Assembly: GCA_040381555.1 (NCBI GenBank)
Contig: JBEIHC010000056.1
Location: 1-18,323 of the forward strand
Length of the DNA: 18,323 bases
Direction: 5' to 3'
From: CANHCC01 sp040381555
GTDB taxonomy: Bacteria; Bacteroidota; Bacteroidia; J057; RFSG01
How positions within the stretch are numbered: position 1 is the stretch's first letter; each line of letters begins with the position of its first letter. Positions 14,355 through 18,323 of this stretch are shown in pieces. Position numbers and translations under genes: made by a program. The notes below the pieces were generated by a model. It worked only from the letters and a program-made list of their open reading frames with translations. It was not told the origin of the DNA and did no database searches.

Positions 14355-14384
14355 ATTCTGAGATGCTATTCTTAAAATAGAGTG

Positions 14385-14392
14385 CAAATATA
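14385..14392 (-). promoter_or_regulatory. Candidate -7 box for rplS
   Basis: TATATTTG on the minus strand matches TAnnTTTG and lies about 30 bases before the rplS ATG, just after the trmD stop. No TTG is seen at the -33 position. It suggests rplS can be transcribed separately from trmD. Confidence 0.45.
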
Positions 14393-14404
14393 GCTATATT
14401 TTTT

Positions 14405-15103
14405 TTACTCCGAGTTTTTTTTCTGATAATTTTTGAACAAGTCAGGCCTCCGTTTTAGGGTCTTTTCCACAGCTTGTTCGTCCCTCCATTGATCTATCTT
14501 AGCAAAATGTCCTGATAAAAGTACATCCGGAATACCCTTGCCCTCAAAATTCGCAGGCCTCGTATAAACAGGTGCATCTAATAACCCATTCATAAAAGAA
14601 TCCGATAGGGCAGAGGTTTCATCATTGAGCACCCCAGGAATCAATCGGACCAATGCATCCGCCAATACTAATGCGGGTAATTCCCCCCCGGATAGTACAT
14701 AATCTCCAATGGAAATCTCCCGGGTAACGAAAATATCCCGAATTCTTTGGTCAATGCCTTTATAATGGCCGGCAAGCAAAATAATATTGCCGTGCTGGGA
14801 AAGCTGGTTGGCGATACTTTGATTCAGCGTTTCTCCATCCGGACAAAGATAAATGACTTCATCGTAGGATCTTTCCGATTGAAGTTTCCGGATACAAGCA
14901 GCAATGGGCTCAATCCGCATGACCATTCCTGGGCCGCCCCCATAAGGAGTATCATCCACAGACTGATGTTTATCGGTAGCATAGTCCCGAATATTATGAA
15001 GATGATATTCAGCATGCCCTTTCTGTGCTGCACGCTTCAGAATACTGCATTCCAAAGCGGGCTGCATCATTTCAGGGAAAAGGGTGAGGAAGTCGAGGCG
15101 CAT
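14405..15103 (-). CDS. trmD: tRNA (guanine-N1)-methyltransferase TrmD
   Basis: TrmD methylates G37 next to the anticodon of tRNAs reading CNN codons, using S-adenosylmethionine, which prevents +1 frameshifting. The 232-residue protein begins MRLDFLTLFPEMM. It carries DDTPYGGGPGMVM (50-62), LCPDGETLNQ (87-96), the knot motif LLAGHYKGIDQRI (109-121), the SAM-binding IGDYVLSGGELPALVL (132-147) and the catalytic Asp168 in SALSDSF, all of the SPOUT trefoil-knot family. The start is ATG at 15103. An in-frame extension to 15226 would add 41 unrelated residues, cross the candidate promoter and run into the divergent gene. Its target set would include the tRNA-Leu genes of this window. Confidence 0.97.
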   Translation of the reverse strand: MRLDFLTLFPEMMQPALECSILKRAAQKGHAEYHLHNIRDYATDKHQSVDDTPYGGGPGMVMRIEPIAACIRKLQSERSYDEVIYLCPDGETLNQSIANQLSQHGNIILLAGHYKGIDQRIRDIFVTREISIGDYVLSGGELPALVLADALVRLIPGVLNDETSALSDSFMNGLLDAPVYTRPANFEGKGIPDVLLSGHFAKIDQWRDEQAVEKTLKRRPDLFKNYQKKNSE

Positions 15104-15120
15104 AAGGGGGAATAATTCTG

Positions 15121-15128
15121 CAAAAATA
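15121..15128 (-). promoter_or_regulatory. Candidate -7 box for trmD
   Basis: TATTTTTG on the minus strand matches TAnnTTTG, 18 bases before the trmD ATG. No TTG is seen at the expected distance. Confidence 0.4.
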
Positions 15129-15200
15129 ACACGGCTATCTGGATAGGAGGCGAGATGCAATGAAAAAATATTTAAACTGCCTTCATAAGAAGACCTACCT

Positions 15201-15752
15201 ATGCTGCTTAGAATATATTTGTTCATTTTGCTCTTTCATGGGATTAAAATGATTCCTTCCCTTTTTGCGCAAAAAACCTTGGAAACTGCCGAGGTTCGAG
15301 GCCTGAGGCATGAGCTTGGATTTGCCGCAGGGACATCCATTAGTTTTGGCCCTGCATACAAAATTCGAATGAATAGGTTTTCGGTCATGGCAACCTTTGC
15401 CCCAATTGTAAATTATTATAGAGAAAACTATTTTGGCGGCTTGACTTTTCAATATATCCTGCAATCTACACCTGTCAGTAATTTTTTTATTTATCAGGGT
15501 AACCGCTTACAAAGCCGGACAATTTATAATTATGATTTTAATCCAATCCCATTCAAGGGTGTTGAATGTATAACCCTAAAGGAATTACTTTTTTCACATG
15601 GATTTGGAATTGGATATGAATTATTTCGACCCAAGCAAAAGAAAAATCCTCTAGGACTGAGTTTGATGGCAGGTTGGGGCGTTTATGAAAACTTTAAAAG
15701 GGGAACAATATCTTTGGACATGTCCATTTTATACAAGTTCCACCGTGATTAA
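15201..15752 (+). CDS. Secreted beta-barrel-like protein, tandem paralog 1
   Basis: I do not recognise a characterised family. The 183-residue protein starts with a signal peptide (about 1-24, ending SLFAQ). The mature part alternates aromatic and small residues in short beta segments rich in Gly and Tyr, as in small outer-membrane barrels. It ends LYKFHRD, close to the terminal aromatic residue of barrel proteins. Landmarks shared with the next two genes are RHELGFAAG (36-44), YFGGLTF (77-83), NFFIYQGN (94-101), GFGIGYELFRP (134-144), NPLGLSLMAGWG (149-160) and LYKF (177-180). The ATG at 15201 is taken because it gives the complete signal peptide. It diverges from trmD with 97 bases between start codons. 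Location in the outer membrane is inferred. Confidence 0.75.
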   Translation: MLLRIYLFILLFHGIKMIPSLFAQKTLETAEVRGLRHELGFAAGTSISFGPAYKIRMNRFSVMATFAPIVNYYRENYFGGLTFQYILQSTPVSNFFIYQGNRLQSRTIYNYDFNPIPFKGVECITLKELLFSHGFGIGYELFRPKQKKNPLGLSLMAGWGVYENFKRGTISLDMSILYKFHRD

Positions 15753-15797
15753 TTGTGAAAATCGTTTTTAATAAATTATAAAGAAACCGATATAATT

Positions 15798-16391
15798 ATG
15801 ATCAAAGTCAAAGATAATGGAGCTCATATAATGGGTTTGATATTGTTTTTCATTCCATTTTGGACTATGGCTCAAGTGGAGACTTCAAGGGATTCAGTAA
15901 AGCGCACTACTATTCAGCATGAAATTGGATTTTCCGGAGGATTCACAATAGGAAGTGGTATGGCTTATCGCTTTTGGATAAAAAATTTTGGCACACAGAT
16001 TACCTTTGCACCACAATGGATGGAAGGACATGAGAAATATTTTGGTGGCATAAGTTTTTATTTAATTGCAGTTAAAACCCCAAAATATAATTTTTTTATT
16101 TACCAGGGAAATCATTACATGAGTTCGAATGTATATATTGGTGCATATGGTTACAATTCCGACAATGACACAAAATATTATGATCCTCCACAAACATTGA
16201 AAAACCGGAATTGGAATAACGGTTTTGGTATAGGCTATGAAATATTTAGAGGTCCAGGAAAATTTAATCCTTTCGGTCTAAGTATGATGGTAGGGTGGGC
16301 GGCCTACCAGAATTTTAATCAAGTAAATATCACTGGTGAGTTGGCCTTGTTGTATAAATTTAACAGAAATCCACATCTTCGAAAATATTAA
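15798..16391 (+). CDS. Secreted beta-barrel-like protein, tandem paralog 2
   Basis: This is the second member of the tandem family, with 197 residues. The signal peptide spans about 1-25 (basic MIKVK start, core GLILFFIPFW, cleavage near TMA-Q). A start at Met12 (15831) is also possible but would lose the basic n-region. Shared landmarks are QHEIGFSGG (40-48), YFGGISF (81-87), NFFIYQGN (98-105), GFGIGYEIFR (142-151), NPFGLSMMVGWA (157-168) and LYKF (185-188). Between the two conserved halves it carries a Tyr/Asn/Asp-rich insertion (about 112-138) that differs in each paralog and may be an outer loop. The DNA around the NFFIYQG codons is 19 of 20 identical to paralog 1. It starts 45 bases after paralog 1. 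Confidence 0.75.
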   Translation: MIKVKDNGAHIMGLILFFIPFWTMAQVETSRDSVKRTTIQHEIGFSGGFTIGSGMAYRFWIKNFGTQITFAPQWMEGHEKYFGGISFYLIAVKTPKYNFFIYQGNHYMSSNVYIGAYGYNSDNDTKYYDPPQTLKNRNWNNGFGIGYEIFRGPGKFNPFGLSMMVGWAAYQNFNQVNITGELALLYKFNRNPHLRKY

Positions 16392-16442
16392 AGTCGTGAC
16401 TGTTATAGATTATAAGGTTTAATCGGAATTTAAAGAGAAAAT

Positions 16443-17081
16443 ATGAAAGCACCGAAGACTAATTGTCAAGGTATAGTTGTGTTGCAAAAGGCATGTATTC
16501 ATTGTATTTTGGGCATTTGCATTTTCGTGTCAAGCATTCATGAATGTTCTGCAGTGAATGCTTTTTATAAATCTCCAAAATGCATAGGATTCCAAAATGA
16601 AATGGATCCAGATTCAGTGATCCCTTCCTCAAGATTTAGACATGAATTGGGTTTGTCTCTGGGAACAACCAGTGGGTATGGTTTGGGATACAGATTGTGG
16701 TCAGGTAGAATAGGTGGACAAATTGTTGGTGCACCATTTAAGAATACCGTTATTTCAGCCTATAATGTTGGTATGACTTTTCTTTATTATTTGGTAAGAA
16801 CTAATATTTTTCAGTTTTTATTGTATCAGTCCAATCAATATATTAGTAGTAATGAGTATTTCTCGAATAACCTCTATCCTGTATCTCGATATTATGGATC
16901 GTCATTTAGAAACCGTTATTGGTCACATGGAATTGGCATGGGTTTTGAAATTTATCGTCCTGTGGAAAAGGCCAATCCATTGGGAATAACATTTATGACC
17001 GGGCTAGGATCTTATCGCGATTTCACGGCCGCGAATTTAACTGCCGAGATTTCGGTGATGTATAAGTTTAGTCATCGTTAG
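16443..17081 (+). CDS. Secreted beta-barrel-like protein, tandem paralog 3
   Basis: This is the third and most divergent member, with 212 residues. The N-terminal hydrophobic stretch (about 11-33) with several Cys looks like a signal sequence, but the n-region is long and cleavage is less clear. Shared landmarks are RHELGLSLG (66-74), FQFLLYQSNQYISSNE (123-138), HGIGMGFEIYRP (162-173), NPLGITFMTGLGSY (178-191) and MYKFSHR at the end. Three extra Cys (8, 18, 21) plus Cys26, Cys35 and Cys47 are absent from paralogs 1 and 2, and most fall in or near the signal segment. It starts 51 bases after paralog 2, so the three may form one transcript. No terminator is obvious in the 112 bases after it, which face a convergent gene. 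Confidence 0.7.
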   Translation: MKAPKTNCQGIVVLQKACIHCILGICIFVSSIHECSAVNAFYKSPKCIGFQNEMDPDSVIPSSRFRHELGLSLGTTSGYGLGYRLWSGRIGGQIVGAPFKNTVISAYNVGMTFLYYLVRTNIFQFLLYQSNQYISSNEYFSNNLYPVSRYYGSSFRNRYWSHGIGMGFEIYRPVEKANPLGITFMTGLGSYRDFTAANLTAEISVMYKFSHR

Positions 17082-17193
17082 GGTAAGATTATGTATTCAT
17101 TTAAAATCTTTAATCAGTATTAAATGCAATGAAGGAAAATTTGTTGATAAGTTGTTAAGCCATTGAGCTAATTTAGAAACTTTTTTTATTGTT

Positions 17194-17826
17194 TCAGTTT
17201 ACTCCAGCAACATAAAAGAATTCGTCAACCGAATTAAATTTAATGTCAAAAGTGGCATAATTCAGAACAATTGCGCCGTAAGCATTACTTCCTCTATACT
17301 TAACAGATACAACCCAGCCATTATTTGATTGACCTTCGATACGATAGTCTTCAATCTCAATACTGCTTGGGTCATTGGCATATTCCTCCAAATATGCACG
17401 ACATGCTCCTCGAAGTTCTGTTTTTGCGAATGGTTGACCGTATATTTGGTAATTATATTGTGCATCCTTATATTTTTTACTTTTTAAGTACTGTATGCGT
17501 AATTTATTCACTTTGTTAGTGGATTTTTCCAGATCAATTTTCGTGTCGCTTTTTTGCAAGTATTCGGTCATACTATGAATTATTTCACTTAAATTAGTGG
17601 AAAATGTTTTGTATTGGGGAAACCCTTCAACTTTATTAAGTTTTACAGAATCCCATTGGTTTTTAAAATAGGATAGGGCTTCATCATCTGTCATTTTAGG
17701 TAATTCAATTTTTACTTCAGTTGGTGTACTTGATGTCGTTTCATCGTCATATGATCCATACCCGAGTAATAGGAAAATACAAACTGAAAGAGCTGAAAAA
17801 GTGTGTTTAAAAATGTTTTTTTTCAT
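17194..17826 (-). CDS. Secreted or membrane-anchored protein of unknown function
   Basis: I do not recognise a named family. The 210-residue protein has a basic start (MKKNIFKH) and a hydrophobic core that ends LLLGYGS, then the acidic, Ser/Thr-rich linker YDDETTSSTPTE. That arrangement is typical of lipoproteins, except that Tyr stands where the lipobox Cys would be. A charged helical region spans about 45-125. The C-terminal part has the pattern YANDPSSIEIEDY followed by WVVSVKYRGSNAYGA (about 171-185). It resembles a small domain seen in various secreted and phage-borne proteins (PSS, then a beta segment, then NxxGA), but I cannot name it firmly. It begins one base after the stop of the upstream membrane-protein gene, so the two form a coupled pair. 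Confidence 0.7.
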   Translation of the reverse strand: MKKNIFKHTFSALSVCIFLLLGYGSYDDETTSSTPTEVKIELPKMTDDEALSYFKNQWDSVKLNKVEGFPQYKTFSTNLSEIIHSMTEYLQKSDTKIDLEKSTNKVNKLRIQYLKSKKYKDAQYNYQIYGQPFAKTELRGACRAYLEEYANDPSSIEIEDYRIEGQSNNGWVVSVKYRGSNAYGAIVLNYATFDIKFNSVDEFFYVAGVN

Positions 17827-17827
17827 T

Positions 17828-18172
17828 CTATTTAGTACTAATATTTTGAATACTATGATTTATTTTTATTGCAAGTGGTAACACGATAATTAAGAAAATC
17901 AAATCTATAATATCATATGTTCCAGGAACAAAATTAAGTGCTTGACCAATTTCAGCAAATAATCCAATGAAGGAGGGTAGAAGAATCCAGAATGTAGAAT
18001 TTAGACAAATTGATTTTCCCCATATGAATAACATTATACTTGTGAACGAAAATAGCCAAAGCGCGTCCGGCAAACTATAAATGAACCAAGATGGAATAAT
18101 TGATAACTCAATTGATTCTCGAATTTTCTTAGTGAAATTTAGGATTCCAATAAAATCAAGCCATTTGAACAT
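17828..18172 (-). CDS. Small VanZ-like integral membrane protein
   Basis: This 114-residue protein has about three hydrophobic segments (roughly 28-50, 61-79 and 87-104). The motif SLPDALW (33-39) precedes the first. EIGQALN (74-80) and PGTYDIIDL (83-91) flank the gap between the second and third. The E-x-x-Q followed by G-T-x-D-x-x-D pattern recalls the VanZ-like family, known from teicoplanin resistance clusters but mostly of unknown function. The similarity is at motif level only. The start is ATG at 18172. The stop TAG (17828-17830) is separated from the ATG of the secreted protein by one base, which suggests a shared message. There is no resistance gene context. Confidence 0.65.
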   Translation of the reverse strand: MFKWLDFIGILNFTKKIRESIELSIIPSWFIYSLPDALWLFSFTSIMLFIWGKSICLNSTFWILLPSFIGLFAEIGQALNFVPGTYDIIDLIFLIIVLPLAIKINHSIQNISTK

Positions 18173-18323
18173 AAGTAAAGAATCTTTTCGACAAAATATA
18201 TAAATACATCCTCCAATGTCTGCTCCCCATTCTTAGTACGTCTTAAAGATAGACAATATTTCATTTCTTTGAGTAGAGTGTTAATTCCCTCTGGGGGGCG
18301 TGGAGCGAAGGCGAAGGCGTAGC
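18139..18323 (-). CDS. Possible 3' end of a gene entering from the right edge
   Basis: On the minus strand a frame is open from the window edge to TAA at 18139-18141. It includes KYCLSLRRTKNGEQTLED and ends NGLILLES. An internal ATG at 18264 would give 41 residues. It overlaps the start of the VanZ-like gene by 34 bases. The edge itself is repetitive (gcgaaggcgaaggcg), and no family is recognised, so this may be chance. Confidence 0.2.
   Translation of the reverse strand, partial: YAFAFAPRPPEGINTLLKEMKYCLSLRRTKNGEQTLEDVFIYFVEKILYLCSNGLILLES

Noticed and set aside
14355..14387. Eleven-residue extension of rplS from a TTG
   Set aside because: The TTG lies inside the candidate -7 box and the added residues are not part of L19.
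15104..15226. Forty-one-residue extension of trmD
   Set aside because: TrmD proteins start at MRLDFLTLFP; the extension would cross the candidate promoter and the start of the divergent gene.

Overview
The window looks like core chromosome of a member of the Bacteroidota. Three signs support this. Promoter-like TAnnTTTG boxes, some with an upstream TTG about 19-20 bases away, stand before many genes and tRNAs. There is a stand-alone four-helix 'S23' protein of a type common in that phylum. The Smc, Rel and trigger-factor proteins resemble those of Bacteroidota. I cannot place family or genus from sequence alone.

Layout. Bases 1-371 hold no gene but a repeat-rich element: heptamer arrays at both ends in opposite orientation, with nested palindromes between. 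Then comes smc (minus). Diverging from it is a plus-strand run: a PagL-like lipid A deacylase, a YraN-family nuclease-fold protein overlapping it by 4 bases, and prfB, which needs a programmed +1 frameshift. tRNA-Val(GAC) and a strong hairpin terminator separate prfB from a convergent bifunctional (p)ppGpp synthetase/hydrolase gene (minus). tRNA-Leu(TAG) with its own promoter and terminator follows, then the protein quality-control cluster tig, clpP, clpX (plus). Bases 12844-13988 form a repeat- and hairpin-rich stretch carrying an S23-type four-helix protein gene, tRNA-Leu(TAA) and tRNA-Gly(GCC), all minus. rplS and trmD (minus) come next.

Diverging from trmD, bases 15201-17081 carry three consecutive plus-strand genes for small secreted, probably outer-membrane beta-barrel proteins. 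They are clearly related to one another, and I cannot match them to a characterised family. The right end holds a minus-strand pair one base apart: a small VanZ-like membrane protein followed by a secreted protein. A possible truncated reading frame runs off the right edge.

Most of the window is housekeeping: chromosome organisation (smc), translation (prfB, rplS, trmD, four tRNAs), stringent response (rel) and nascent-chain folding and proteolysis (tig-clpP-clpX). The less explained parts are the tandem paralog family, the two-gene cassette at the right end, and the intergenic repeat elements. I see no CRISPR array, transposase, integrase, toxin-antitoxin pair or recognisable defence system.
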